Below are positions 40,301 through 53,364 of a stretch of 64,000 nucleotides of DNA, in pieces; within the stretch, counting starts at the first letter, position 1; every line of letters begins with the position of its first letter. The notes below the pieces were generated by a model. It ran no database searches, had not been told where the DNA came from, and was given only the letters and a program-made list of their open reading frames with translations. A program made the translations under genes and the position numbers. This stretch comes from Prosopocoilus inquinatus. Taxonomy: Eukaryota > Arthropoda > Insecta > Coleoptera > Lucanidae. The stretch lies in contig CM069873.1 of NCBI GenBank assembly GCA_036172665.1, positions 46,284,001-46,348,000 on the forward strand, given 5' to 3'.

Positions 40301-41968
40301 TCTAATCGATCCTTACTCATCTATCATTTTATTTGACGTTTGGATGGACTCCAGTAACTCTGATGTGAGATACAAAGTTTACGGACGCAGCAGAAGCTGG
40401 AAATAGTTTTAAACGAAACAACACGCATTAGCGTTGTTCCTGTGATGTATCTAATCGATCCTTACTCATCTATCATGTTATTTGGCGTTTCGATGGACTC
40501 CAGTAACTCTGATGTGAGATACAAAGTTCTCGGACGCAGCTGAAGCTATAAATAATTTTAAACGAAACAACACGCATTAGCGTTGTTCCTGTGATGTATC
40601 TAATCGATCCTTACTCATCTATCATGTTATTTGGCGTTTCGATGGACTCCAGTAACTCTGATGTGAGATACAAAGTTTTCGGACGCAGCAGAAGCTGGAA
40701 ATAGTTTTGAACGAAACAACACGTATTAGCGTTGTTCCTGTGATGTATCTAATCGATCCTTACTTAGCTATATGTTATTTGACGTTTCGATGGACTCCAG
40801 TAACTCTAATGTGAGATACGAAATTTTCGGACGCAGCAGAAGCTGGAAATAGTTTTAAACGAAACAACACGTATTAGCGTTGTTCCTGTGATGTATCTAA
40901 TCGATCCTTACTCATCTATCATTTTATTTGACGTTTGGATGGACTCCAGTAACTCTGATGTGAGATACAAAGTTTTCGGACGCAGCAGAAGCTAGAAATA
41001 GTTTTAAACGAAACAACACGCATTAGGGTTGTTCCTGTGATGTATCTAATCGATCCTTACTCATCTATCATTTTATTTGACGTTTGGATTGACTCCAGTA
41101 ACTCTGATGTGAGATACAAAGTTTACGGACGCAGCAGAAGCTGGAAATAGATTTAAACGAAACAACACGCATTACCGTTGTTCCTGTGATGTATCTAATC
41201 GATCCTTACTCATCTATCATGTTATTTGGCGTTTCGATGGACTCCAGTAACTCTGATGTGAGATACGAAGTTTTTGGACGCAGCAGGAGCTGGAAATAGT
41301 TTTAAACGAAACAACACGTATTAGCGTTGTTCCTGTGATGTATCTAATCGATCCTTACTTAGCTACTATGTTATTTGACGTTTCGATGGACTCCAGTAAC
41401 TCTAATGTGAGATACGAAATTTTCGGACGCAGCAGAAGCTGGAAATAGTTTTAAACGAAACAACACGTATTAGCGTTGTTCCTGTGATGTATCTAATCGA
41501 TCCTTACTCATCTATCATGTTATTTGGCGTTTCGATGGACTCCAGTAACTCTGATGTGAGATACAAAGTTTTCGGACGCAGCAGAAGCTGGAAATAGTTT
41601 TGAACGAAACAACACGTATTAGCGTTGTTCCTGTGATGTATCTAATCGATCCTTACTTAGCTACTATGTTATTTGACGTTTCGATGGACTCCAATAATTC
41701 TGATGTGAGATACAAAGTTTTCGGACGCAGCAGAAGCTGGAAATAGTTTTAAACGAAACAACACGCATTAGCGTTGTTCCTGTGATGTATCTAATCGATC
41801 CTTACTCATCTATCATGTTATTTGGCGTTTCGATGGACTCCAGTAACTCTGATGTGAGATACAAAGTTTTCGGACGCAGCAGAAGCTGGAAATAGTTTTG
41901 AACGAAACAACACGTATTAGCGTTGTTCCTGTGATGTATCTAATCGATCCTTACTTAGCTACTATGTT
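37301..41968. repeat. Mixed satellite segment between the diverged stretch and HOR copy C
   Basis: Monomers here resemble those at 32.7-33.3 kb (37.6-38.2 kb) and the module at 29.2-30.2 kb (40.4-41.5 kb, offset 11,321, which is 76 monomers less three one-base deletions). Single-copy changes are scattered at 38.3-39.3 kb, such as gatttgaaatataaag (38426), cgttgttcctgtgttg (37898) and tttgtcgtttgg (38991). A one-base deletion lies in ttagctatatg near 40771. The last 0.5 kb leads smoothly into the 32-mer HOR. Confidence 0.75.
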
Positions 41969-43258
41969 ATTTGACGTTTCGATGGACTCCAATAATTCTG
42001 ATGTGAGATACAAAGTTTTCGGACGCAGCAGAAGCTGGAAATAGTTTTGAACGAAACAACACGTATTAGCGTTGTTCCTGTGATGTATCTAATCGATCCT
42101 TACTTATCTACTATGTTATTTGACGTTTCGATGGACTCCAGTAACTCTGATGTGAGATACGAAATTTTCGAACGCAGCAGAATCTGGAAATAGTTTTAAA
42201 TGAAACAACACGCATTAGCGTTGTTCCTGTGATGTATCTAATCGATCCTTCCTCATCTATCATGTTATTTGGCGTTTCGATAGACTCCAGTAACTCTGAT
42301 GTGAGATACAAAGTTTTCGGACGCAGCAGAAGCTGGAAATAGTTTTGAACGAAACAACACGTATTAGCGTTGTTCCTGTAATGTATCTAATCGATCCTTA
42401 CTCATCTATCATTTTATTTGACGTTTGGATGGACTCCAGTAACTCTGATGTGATTCAAAGTTTACGGACGCAGGAGAAGCTGGAAATAGTTTTAAACGAA
42501 ACAACACGCATTACCGTTGTTCCTGTGATGTATCTAATCGATCCTTACTCATCTATCATGTTATTTGGCGTTTCGATGGACTTCAGTAACTCTGATGTGA
42601 GATACAAATTTCTCGGACGCAGCTGAAGCTAGAAATAATTTTAAACGAAACAACACGCATTAGCGTTGTTCCTGTGATGTATTTAATCGATCCTTACTCA
42701 TCTATCATGTTATTTGACGTTTGAATGGACTCCAGTAACTCTGATGTGAGATACAAAGTTTTCGGACGCAGCAGAAGCTGGAAATAGTTTTGAACGAAAC
42801 AACACGTATTAGCGTTGTTCCTGTGATGTATCTAATCGATCCTTACTTATCTACTATGTTATTTGACGTTTCGATGGACTCCAGTAACTCTGATGTGAGA
42901 TACGAAATTTTCGAACGCAGCAGAATCTGGAAATAGTTTTAAATGAAACAACACGCATTAGCGTTGTTCCTGTGATGTATCTAATCGATCCTTACTCATC
43001 TATCATGTTATTTGACGTTTCGATGGACTCTAGTAACTCTGATGTGAGATACGAAGTTTTTGGACGCAGCAGGAGCTGGAAATAGTTTTAAACGAAACAA
43101 CACGTATTAGCGTTGTTCCTGTGATGTATCTAATCGATCCTTACTTAGCTCCTATGTTATTTGACGTTTCGATGGACTCCAGTAACTCTAATGTGAGATA
43201 AGAAATTTTCGGACGCAGCAGAAGCTGGAAATAGTTTTAAACGAAACAACACGTATTA

Positions 43259-43386
43259 GCGTTGTTCCTGTGATGTATCTAATCGATCCTTACTCATCTA
43301 TCATGTTATTTGACGTTTCGATGGACTCCAGTAACTCTAATGTGAGATACGAAATTTTCGGACGCAGCAGAAGCTGCAACGTATTA
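43259..43386. repeat. 128-bp deleted monomer, HOR copy C
   Basis: Same 21-base deletion as at 1291-1418, displaced by exactly 41,968. Confidence 0.9.
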
Positions 43387-46217
43387 GCGTTGTTCCTGTG
43401 ATGTATCTAATCGATCCTTACTTATCTATCATGTTATTTGGCGTTTCGATGGACTCCAGTAACTCTGATGTGAGATACAAAGTTTTCGGACGCAGCAGAA
43501 GCTGGAAATAGTTTTGAACGAAACAACACGTATTAGCGTTGTTCCTGTGATGTATCTAATTGATCCTTACTTAGCTGCTATGTTATTTGACGTTTCGATT
43601 GACTCCAATAACTCTAATGTGAGATACGAAATTTTCGGACGCAGCAGAAGCTGGAGATAGTTTTAAACGAAACAACACGCATTAGCGTTGTTCCTGTGAT
43701 GTATCTAATCGATCCTTACTCATCTATCATGTTATTTGGCGTTTCGATGGACTCCAGTAACTCTGATGTGAGATACAATGTTTTCGGACGCAGCAGAAGC
43801 TGGAAATTGTTTTAAACGAAACAACACGCATTAGCGTTGTTCCTGTGATGTATCTAATCGATCCTTACTCATCTATCATGTTATTTGGCGTTTCGATGGA
43901 CTCCAGTAACTCTGATGTGAGATACAAAGTTTTCGGACGCAGCAGAAGCTGGAAATAGTTTTGAACGAAACAACACGTATTAGCGTTGTTCCTGTGATGT
44001 ATCTAATCGATCCATACTTAGCTACTATGTTATTTGACGTTTCGATGGACTCCAGTAACTCTAATGTGAGATACGAAATTTTCGGACGCAGCAGAAGCTG
44101 GAAATAGTTTTAAACGAAACAACACGTATTAGCGTTGTTCCTGTGATGTATCTAATCGATCCTTACTCATCTATCATGTTATTTGACGTTTGGATGGACT
44201 CCAGTAACTCTGATGTGAGATACAAAGTTTTCGGACGCAGCAGAAGCTGGAAATAGTTTTGAACGAAACAACACGTATTAGCGTTGTTCCTGTGATGTAT
44301 CTAATCGATCCTTACTTAGCTACTATGTTATTTGACGTTTCGATGGACTCCAATAACTCTAATGTGAGATACGAAATTTTCGGACGCAGCAGAAGCTGGA
44401 AATAGTTTTAAACGAAACAACACGTATTAGCGTTGTTCCTGTGATGTATCTAATCGATCCTTACTCATCTATCATGTTATTTGGCGTTTCGATGGACTCC
44501 AGTAACTCTGATGTGAGATACATAGTTTTCGGACGCAGCAGAAGCTGGAAATAGTTTTGAACGAAACAACACGTATTAGCGTTGTTCCTGTGATGTATCT
44601 AATCGATCCTTACTTAGCTACTATGTTATTTGACGTTTCGATGGACTCCAATAATTCTGATGTGAGATACAAAGTTTTCGGACGCAGCAGAAGCTGGAAA
44701 TAGTTTTAAACGAAACAACACGCACTAGCGTTGTTCCTGTGATGTATCTAATCGATCCTTACTCATCTATCATTTTATTTGACGTTTGGATGGACTCCAG
44801 TAACTCTGATGTGAGATACAAAGTTTTCGGACGCAGCAGAAGCTGGAAATAGTTTTGAACGAAACAACACGTATTAGCGTTGTTCCTGTGATGTATCTAA
44901 TCGATCCTTACTTATCTATCATGTTATTTGACGTTTGGATGGACTCCAGTAACTCTGATGTGAGATACAAAGTTCTAGGACGCAGCAGAAGCTGGAAATA
45001 GTTTAGAACGAAACAACACGTATTAGCGTTGTTCCTGTGATGTATCTAATCGATCCTTACTCATCTATCATGTTATTTGGCGTTTCGATGGACTCCAGTA
45101 ACTCTGATGTGAGATACAATGTTTTCGGACGCAGCAGAAGCTGGAAATAGTTTTAAACGAAACAACACGCATTAGCGTTGTTCCTGTGATGTATCTAATC
45201 GATCCTTACTCATCTATCATGTTATTTGACGTTTGGATGGACTCCAGTAACTCTGATGTGAGATACAAAGTTATCGGACGCAGCAGAAGCTGGAAATAGT
45301 TTTAAACGAAACAACACGCATTAGCGTTGTTCCTGTGATGTATCTAATCGATCCTTACTCATCTATCATGTTATTTGACGTTTGGATGGACTCCAGTAAC
45401 TCTGATCTGAGATACAAAGTTCTAGGACGCAGCAGAAGCTGGAAATAGTTTTGAACGAAACAACACGTATTAGCGTTGTTCCTGTGATGTATCTAATCGA
45501 TCCTTACTCATCTATCATGTTATTTGGCGTTTCGATGGACTCCAGTAACTCTGATGTGAGATACAAAGTTTTCGGACGCAGCAGAAGCTGGAAATAGTTT
45601 TGAACTAAACAGCACGTATTAGCGTTGTTCCTGTGATGTATCTAATCGATCCTTACTTAGCTACTATGTTATTTGACGTTTCGATGGACTCCAATATCTC
45701 TGATGTGAGATACAAAGTTTTCGGACGCAGCAGAAGCTGGAAATAGTTTTAAATGAAACAACACGCATTAGCGTTGTTCCTGTGATGTATCTAATCGATC
45801 CTTACTCATCTATCATGTTATTTGACGTTTGGATGGACTCCAGTAACTCTGATGTGAGATACAAAGTTTTCGGGCGCAGCAGAAGCTGGAAATAGTTTTA
45901 AACGAAACAACACGCATTAGCGCTGTTCCTGTGATGTATCTAATCGATCCTTACTCATTTATCATGTTATTTGGCGTTTCGATGGACTCCAGTAACTCTG
46001 ATGTGAGATACAAAGTTTTCGGACGCAGCAGAAGCTGGAAATAGTTTTGAACGAAACAACACGTATTAGCGTTGTTCCTGTGATGTATCTAATCGATCCT
46101 TACTTAGCTACTATGTTATTTGACGTTTCGATGGACTCCAATAGCTCTAATGTGAGATACGAAATTTTCGGACGCAGCAGAAGCTGGAAATAGTTTTAAA
46201 CGAAACAACACGTATTA

Positions 46218-46366
46218 GCGTTGTTCCTGTGATGTATCTAATCGATCCTTACTCATCTATCATGTTATTTGGCGTTTCGATGGACTCCAGTAACTCTGAT
46301 GTGAGATACAAAGTTTTCGGACGCAGCAGAAGCTGGAAATAGTTTTGAACGAAACAACATGTATTA
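46218..46366. repeat. Reference monomer close to consensus (149 bp)
   Basis: This copy is chosen as a near-consensus monomer, phased to begin at gcgttgttcc. In order it holds a short dyad overlapping its start, an ATCGAT palindrome, a tcatctatcatg block, gacg/ggcg, a tttcgatgg segment, ccagtaactctgatg, gagatacaaag, cggacgcagcagaagctgg and ttttaaacgaaac or ttttgaacgaaac. A consensus drawn by eye has about 58 G+C in 149 (39%) and 8 CpG. Main variable sites across the array are tcatctatcatg versus ttagctactatg versus ttatctactatg, gacg versus ggcg, tttcgatgg versus tttggatgg or tttgaatgg, ccagtaac versus ctagtaac or ccaataac, tctgatg versus tctaatg, tacaaag versus tacgaaat, ttttcgg versus ttctcgg or tttttgg, and cacgcatt versus cacgtatt. 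Confidence 0.9.
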
Positions 46367-46713
46367 GCGTTGTTCCTGTGATGTATCTAATCGATCCTTA
46401 CTTAGCTACTATGTTATTTGACGTTTCGATGGACTCCAATAATTCTGATGTGAGATACAAAGTTTTCGGACGCAGCAGAAGCTGGAAATAGTTTTAAACG
46501 AAACAACACGCATTAGCGTTGTTCCTGTGATGTATCTAATCGATCCTTACTCATCTATCATGTTATTTGGCGTTTCGATGGACTCCAGTAACTCTGATGT
46601 GAGATACAAAGTTTTCGGACGCAGCAGAAGCTGGAAATAGTTTTGAACGAAACAACACGTATTAGCGTTGTTCCTGTGATGTATCTAATCGATCCTTACT
46701 TAGCTACTATGTT

Positions 46714-47469
46714 ATTTGACGTTTCGATGGACTCCAATAATTCTGATGTGAGATACAAAGTTTTCGGACGCAGCAGAAGCTGGAAATAGTTTTGAACGAA
46801 ACAACACGTATTAGCGTTGTTCCTGTGATGTATCTAATCGATCCTTACTTATCTACTATGTTATTTGACGTTTCGATGGACTCCAGTAACTCTGATGTGA
46901 GATACGAAATTTTCGAACGCAGCAGAATCTGGAAATAGTTTTAAATGAAACAACACGGATTAGCGTTGTTCCTGTGATGTATCTAATCGATCCTTCCTCA
47001 TCTATCATGTTATTTGGCGTTTCGATAGACTCCAGTAACTCTGATGTGAGATACAAAGTTTTCGGACGCAGCAGAAGCTGGAAATAGTTTTGAACGAAAC
47101 AACACGTATTAGCGTTGTTCCTGTAATGTATCTAATCGATCCTTACTCATCTATCATTTTATTTGACGTTTGGATGGACTCCAGTAACTCTGATGTGATA
47201 CAAAGTTTACGGACGCAGGAGAAGCTGGAAATAGTTTTAAACGAAACAACACGCATTACCGTTGTTCCTGTGATGTACCTAATCGATCCTTACTCATCTA
47301 TCATGTTATTTGGCGTTTCGATGGACTTCAGTAACTCTGATGTGAGATACAAATTTCTCGGACGCAGCAGAAGCTGGAAATAGTTTTAAACGAAACAACA
47401 CGCATTAGCGTTGTTCCTGTGATGTATCTAATCGATCCTTACTCATCTATCATGTTATTTGGCGTTTCG
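46714..47469. repeat. 32-monomer HOR, truncated copy D
   Basis: Continues from copy C at +4,745 for about five monomers, with the gtgatacaaag deletion near 47196. It then jumps at about 47470 to sequence equivalent to 44790 in copy C. It has a private cacggatt change (46957) that is repeated at 49637 in the next duplicate, which shows the order of events: the change arose before the 18-monomer duplication. Confidence 0.85.
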
Positions 47470-50149
47470 ATGGACTCCAGTAACTCTGATGTGAGATACA
47501 AAGTTTTCGGACGCAGCAGAAGCTGGAAATAATTTTGAACGAAACAACACGTATTAGCGTTGTTCCTGTGATGTATCTAATCGATCCTTACTTATCTATC
47601 ATGTTATTTGACGTTTGGATGGACTCCAGTAACTCTGATGTGAGATACAAAGTTCTAGGACGCAGCAGAAGCTGGAAATAGTTTAGAACGAAACAACACG
47701 TATTAGCGTTGTTCCTGTGATGTATCTAATCGATCCTTACTCATCTATCATGTTATTTGGCGTTTCGATGGACTCCAGTAACTCTGATGTGAGATACAAT
47801 GTTTTCGGACGCAGCAGAAGCTGGAAATAGTTTTAAACGAAACAACACGCATTAGCGTTGTTCCTGTGATGTATCTAATCGATCCTTACTCATCTATCAT
47901 GTTATTTGACGTTTGGATGGACTCCAGTAACTCTGATGTGAGATACAAAGTTATCGGACGCAGCAGAAGCTGGAAATAGTTTTAAACGAAACAACACGCA
48001 TTAGCGTTGTTCCTGTGATGTATCTAATCGATCCTTACTCATCTATCATGTTATTTGACGTTTGGATGGACTCCAGTAACTCTGATCTGAGATACAAAGT
48101 TCTAGGACGCAGCAGAAGCTGGAAATAGTTTTGAACGAAACAACACGTATTAGCGTTGTTCCTGTGATGTATCTAATCGATCCTTACTCATCTATCATGT
48201 TATTTGGCGTTTCGATGGACTCCAGTAACTCTGATGTGAGATACAAAGTTTTCGGACGCAGCAGAAGCTGGAAATAGTTTTGAACTAAACAGCACGTATT
48301 AGCGTTGTTCCTGTGATGTATCTAATCGATCCTTACTTAGCTACTATGTTATTTGACGTTTCGATGGACTCCAATATCTCTGATGTGAGATACAAAGTTT
48401 TCGGACGCAGCAGAAGCTGGAAATAGTTTTAAATGAAACAACACGCATTAGCGTTGTTCCTGTGATGTATCTAATCGATCCTTACTCATCTATCATGTTA
48501 TTTGACGTTTGGATGGACTCCAGTAACTCTGATGTGAGATACAAAGTTTTCGGGCGCAGCAGAAGCTGGAAATAGTTTTAAACGAAACAACACGCATTAG
48601 CGCTGTTCCTGTGATGTATCTAATCGATCCTTACTCATTTATCATGTTATTTGGCGTTTCGATGGACTCCAGTAACTCTGATGTGAGATACAAAGTTTTC
48701 GGACGCAGCAGAAGCTGGAAATAGTTTTGAACGAAACAACACGTATTAGCGTTGTTCCTGTGATGTATCTAATCGATCCTTACTTAGCTACTATGTTATT
48801 TGACGTTTCGATGGACTCCAATAGCTCTAATGTGAGATACGAAATTTTCGGACGCAGCAGAAGCTGGAAATAGTTTTAAACGAAACAACACGTATTAGCG
48901 TTGTTCCTGTGATGTATCTAATCGATCCTTACTCATCTATCATGTTATTTGGCGTTTCGATGGACTCCAGTAACTCTGATGTGAGATACAAAGTTTTCGG
49001 ACGCAGCAGAAGCTGGAAATAGTTTTGAACGAAACAACATGTATTAGCGTTGTTCCTGTGATGTATCTAATCGATCCTTACTTAGCTACTATGTTATTTG
49101 ACGTTTCGATGGACTCCAATAATTCTGATGTGAGATACAAAGTTTTCGGACGCAGCAGAAGCTGGAAATAGTTTTAAACGAAACAACACGCATTAGCGTT
49201 GTTCCTGTGATGTATCTAATCGATCCTTACTCATCTATCATGTTATTTGGCGTTTCGATGGACTCCAGTAACTCTGATGTGAGATACAAAGTTTTCGGAC
49301 GCAGCAGAAGCTGGAAATAGTTTTGAACGAAACAACACGTATTAGCGTTGTTCCTGTGATGTATCTAATCGATCCTTACTTAGCTACTATGTTATTTGAC
49401 GTTTCGATGGACTCCAATAATTCTGATGTGAGATACAAAGTTTTCGGACGCAGCAGAAGCTGGAAATAGTTTTGAACGAAACAACACGTATTAGCGTTGT
49501 TCCTGTGATGTATCTAATCGATCCTTACTTATCTACTATGTTATTTGACGTTTCGATGGACTCCAGTAACTCTGATGTGAGATACGAAATTTTCGAACGC
49601 AGCAGAATCTGGAAATAGTTTTAAATGAAACAACACGGATTAGCGTTGTTCCTGTGATGTATCTAATCGATCCTTCCTCATCTATCATGTTATTTGGCGT
49701 TTCGATAGACTCCAGTAACTCTGATGTGAGATACAAAGTTTTCGGACGCAGCAGAAGCTGGAAATAGTTTTGAACGAAACAACACGTATTAGCGTTGTTC
49801 CTGTAATGTATCTAATCGATCCTTACTCATCTATCATTTTATTTGACGTTTGGATGGACTCCAGTAACTCTGATGTGATACAAAGTTTACGGACGCAGGA
49901 GAAGCTGGAAATAGTTTTAAACGAAACAACACGCATTACCGTTGTTCCTGTGATGTATCTAATCGATCCTTACTCATCTATCATGTTATTTGGCGTTTCG
50001 ATGGACTTCAGTAACTCTGATGTGAGATACAAATTTCTCGGACGCAGCAGAAGCTGGAAATAGTTTTAAACGAAACAACACGCATTAGCGTTGTTCCTGT
50101 GATGTATCTAATCGATCCTTACTCATCTATCATGTTATTTGGCGTTTCG
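47470..50149. repeat. 18-monomer tandem duplication, second copy (2,680 bp)
   Basis: Near-identical to 44790-47469. Identity at +2,680 runs on to about 50270 before the ttagctactatg monomer replaces ttatctatcatg, so the right edge is uncertain by about 120 bases. It is followed by a third start of the 32-mer HOR (segment E), only 892 bases (six monomers less 2) after the D-like start. Confidence 0.88.
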
Positions 50150-50285
50150 ATGGACTCCAGTAACTCTGATGTGAGATACAAAGTTTTCGGACGCAGCAGA
50201 AGCTGGAAATAGTTTTGAACGAAACAACACGTATTAGCGTTGTTCCTGTGATGTATCTAATCGATCCTTACTTAGCTACTATGTT

Positions 50286-52395
50286 ATTTGACGTTTCGAT
50301 GGACTCCAATAATTCTGATGTGAGATACAAAGTTTTCGGACGCAGCAGAAGCTGGAAATAGTTTTGAACGAAACAACACGTATTAGCGTTGTTCCTGTGA
50401 TGTATCTAATCGATCCTTACTTATCTACTATGTTATTTGACGTTTCGATGGACTCCAGTAACTCTGATGTGAGATACGAAATTTTCGAACGCAGCAGAAT
50501 CTGGAAATAGTTTTAAATGAAACAACACGCATTAGCGTTGTTCCTGTGATGTATCTAATCGATCCTTCCTCATCTATCATGTTATTTGGCGTTTCGATAG
50601 ACTCCAGTAACTCTGATGTGAGATACAAAGTTTTCGGACGCAGCAGAAGCTGGAAATAGTTTTGAACGAAACAACACGTATTAGCGTTGTTCCTGTAATG
50701 TATCTAATCGATCCTTACTCATCTATCATTTTATTTGACGTTTGGATGGACTCCAGTAACTCTGATGTGATACAAAGTTTACGGACGCAGGAGAAGCTGG
50801 AAATAGTTTTAAACGAAACAACACGCATTACCGTTGTTCCTGTGATGTATCTAATCGATCCTTACTCATCTATCATGTTATTTGGCGTTTCGATGGACTT
50901 CAGTAACTCTGATGTGAGATACAAATTTCTCGGACGCAGCTGAAGCTAGAAATAATTTTAAACGAAACAACACGCATTAGCGTTGTTCCTGTGATGTATT
51001 TAATCGATCCTTACTCATCTATCATGTTATTTGACGTTTGAATGGACTCCAGTAACTCTGATGTGAGATACAAAGTTCTCGGACGCAGCAGAAGCTGGAA
51101 ATAGTTTTGAACGAAACAACACGTATTAGCGTTGTTCCTGTGATGTATCTAATCGATCCTTACTTATCTACTATGTTATTTGACGTTTCGATGGACTCCA
51201 GTAACTCTGATGTGAGATACGAAATTTTCGAACGCAGCAGAATCTGGAAATAGTTTTAAATGAAACAACACGCATTTGCGTTGTTCCTGTGATGTATCTA
51301 ATCGATCCTTACTCATCTATCATGTTATTTGACGTTTCGATGGACTCTAGTAACTCTGATGTGAGATACGAAGTTTTTGGACGCAGCAGGAGCTGGAAAT
51401 AGTTTTAAACGAAACAACACGTATTAGCGTTGTTCCTGTGATGTATCTAATCGATCCTTACTTAGCTCCTATGTTATTTGACGTTTCGATGGACTCCAGT
51501 AACTCTAATGTGAGATAAGAAATTTTCGGACGCAGCAGAAGCTGGAAATAGTTTTAAACGAAACAACACGTATTAGCGTTGTTCCTGTGATGTATCTAAT
51601 CGATCCTTACTCATCTATCATGTTATTTGACGTTTCGATGGACTCCAGTAACTCTAATGTGAGATACGAAATTTTCGGACGCAGCAGAAGCTGCAACGTA
51701 TTAGCGTTGTTCCTGTGATGTATCTAATCGATCCTTACTTATCTATCATGTTATTTGGCGTTTCGATGGACTCCAGTAACTCTGATGTGAGATACAAAGT
51801 TTTCGGACGCAGCAGAAGCTGGAAATAGTTTTGAACGAAACAACACGTATTAGCGTTGTTCCTGTGATGTATCTAATTGATCCTTACTTAGCTGCTATGT
51901 TATTTGACGTTTCGATTGACTCCAATGACTCTAATGTGAGATACGAAATTTTCGGACGCACCAGAAGCTGGAAATAGTTTTAAACGAAACAACACGTATT
52001 AGCGTTGTTCCTGTGATGTATCTAATCGATCCTTACTCATCTATCATGTTATTTGACGTTTGGATGGACTCTAGTAACTCTGAGGTGAGATACGAAGTTT
52101 TTTGACGCAGCAGGAGCTGGAGATAGTTTTAAACGAAACAACACGCATTAGCGTTGTTCCTGTGATGTATCTAATCGATCCTTACTCCTCTATCATGTTA
52201 TTTGGCGTTTCGATGGACTCCAGTAACTCTGATGTGAGATACAAAGTTTTCGGACACAGCAGAAGCTGGAAATAGTTTTGAACGAAACAACACGTATTAG
52301 CGTTGTTCCTGTGATGTATCTAATCGATCCTTACTTAGCTACTATGTTATTTGACGTTTCGATGGACTCCAGTAACTCTAATGTGAGATACGAAA
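50286..52395. repeat. 32-monomer HOR, truncated segment E
   Basis: Matches copy B (4746 onward) at an offset of 45,540, including the 2-base deletion near 50770, the 21-base deletion at 51691 and the rare cgcaccagaag at 51958. At about 52060 it loses one monomer relative to B (offset 45,391), then shares gaggtgagatac (52082) and ttactcctctatc until about 52395, where it ends. Confidence 0.85.
51576..51703. repeat. 128-bp deleted monomer, segment E
   Basis: Same 21-base deletion, displaced by 45,540 from the copy at 6036. The matching position in the 18-monomer duplicates is absent, because those jump out of the HOR before reaching it. Confidence 0.9.
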
Positions 52396-52619
52396 TTTTC
52401 GGACGAAGCAGAAGCTGGAAATTGTTTTAAACGAAACAACACGTATTAGCGTTGTTATTGTGATGTATCTGATCGATCCTTACTCATCTATCATGTTATT
52501 TGGCGTTTCGATGGACTCCAGTAACTCTGATGTGAGACACAAAGTTCTCGGACGCAGCTGAAGCTAGAAATAGTTTTAAACGAAACAACACGCATTAGCG
52601 TTGTTCCTGTGATGTATTT
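52396..52619. repeat. Satellite spacer before the 5-monomer duplication
   Basis: One and a half monomers in phase. They include the first gttgttattgtgatg variant (near 52451), which in this window is found only here and near 54840, 56180, 57969 and 59310. Confidence 0.7.
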
Positions 52620-53364
52620 AATCGATCCTTACTCATCTATCATGTTATTTGACGTTTGAATGGACTCCAGTAACTCTGATGTGAGATACAAAGTTCTCGG
52701 ACGCAGCAGAAGCTGGAAATAGTTTTGAACGAAACAACACGCATTAGCGTTGTTCCTGTGATGTATCTAATCGATCCTTACTTATCTACTATGTTATTTG
52801 ACGTTTCGATTTACTCCAGTAACTCTGATGTGAGATACGAAATTTTCAAACGCAGCAGAATCTGGAAATAGTTTTAAATGAAACAACACGCATTAGCGTT
52901 GTTCCTGTGATGTATCTAATCGATCCTTACTCATCTATCATGTTATTTGACGTTTCGATGGACTCTAGTAACTCTGATGTTAGATACGAAGTTCTTGGAC
53001 GCAGCAGGAGCTGGAAATAGTTTTAAACGAAACAACACGTATTAGCGTTGTTCCTGTGATGTATCTAATCGATCCTTACTTAGCTACTATGTTATTTGAC
53101 GTTTCGATGGACTCCAGTAACTCTAATGTGAGATACGAAATTTTCGGACGCAGCAGAAGCTGGAAATAGTTTTAAACGAAACAACACGTATTAGCGTTGT
53201 TCCTGTGATGTATCTAATCGATCCTTACTCATCTATCATGTTATTTGACGTTTGGATGGACTCCAGTAACTCTGATGTGAGATACAAAGTTTTCGGACAC
53301 AGCAGAAGCTGGAGATAGTTTTAAACGAAACAACACGCATTAGCGTTGTTCCTGTGATGTATCT
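52620..53364. repeat. 5-monomer tandem duplication, first copy (745 bp)
   Basis: Exactly 5 x 149 bases, repeated at 53365. Shared rare marks are acgtttcgatttactccag (52801 and 53546), gatgttagatacg (near 52976 and 53721) and cggacacagcag (near 53294 and 54039). A private difference is ttttcaaacg here against ttttcgaacg in the second copy. Confidence 0.85.

Larger units (their letters stand above)
41969..46713. repeat. 32-monomer HOR, copy C (4,745 bp)
   Basis: Matches copy A at an offset of 41,968 along its whole length, including the 2-base deletion near 42453 (written gtgattcaaag in A and C only), the 21-base deletion at 43374 and the ttagctcctatg variant near 43145. One consistent difference is gttctaggacg near 44973 where A has gtttacggacg near 3003. 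Because A and C share gattc while the others have gatac, A and C are sister copies. Confidence 0.9.
44790..47469. repeat. 18-monomer tandem duplication, first copy (2,680 bp)
   Basis: Spans the end of HOR copy C and all of D. Markers recur exactly 2,680 bases on: gtttagaacg (45002 and 47682), gatctgagatac (near 45404 and 48084), ccaatatctctg (near 45691 and 48371) and cacggatt (46957 and 49637). The length is 18 x 149 less 2, because the unit includes one 2-base-deleted monomer. I see almost no substitutions between copies; one is gtgatgtacct near 47270. Confidence 0.9.
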
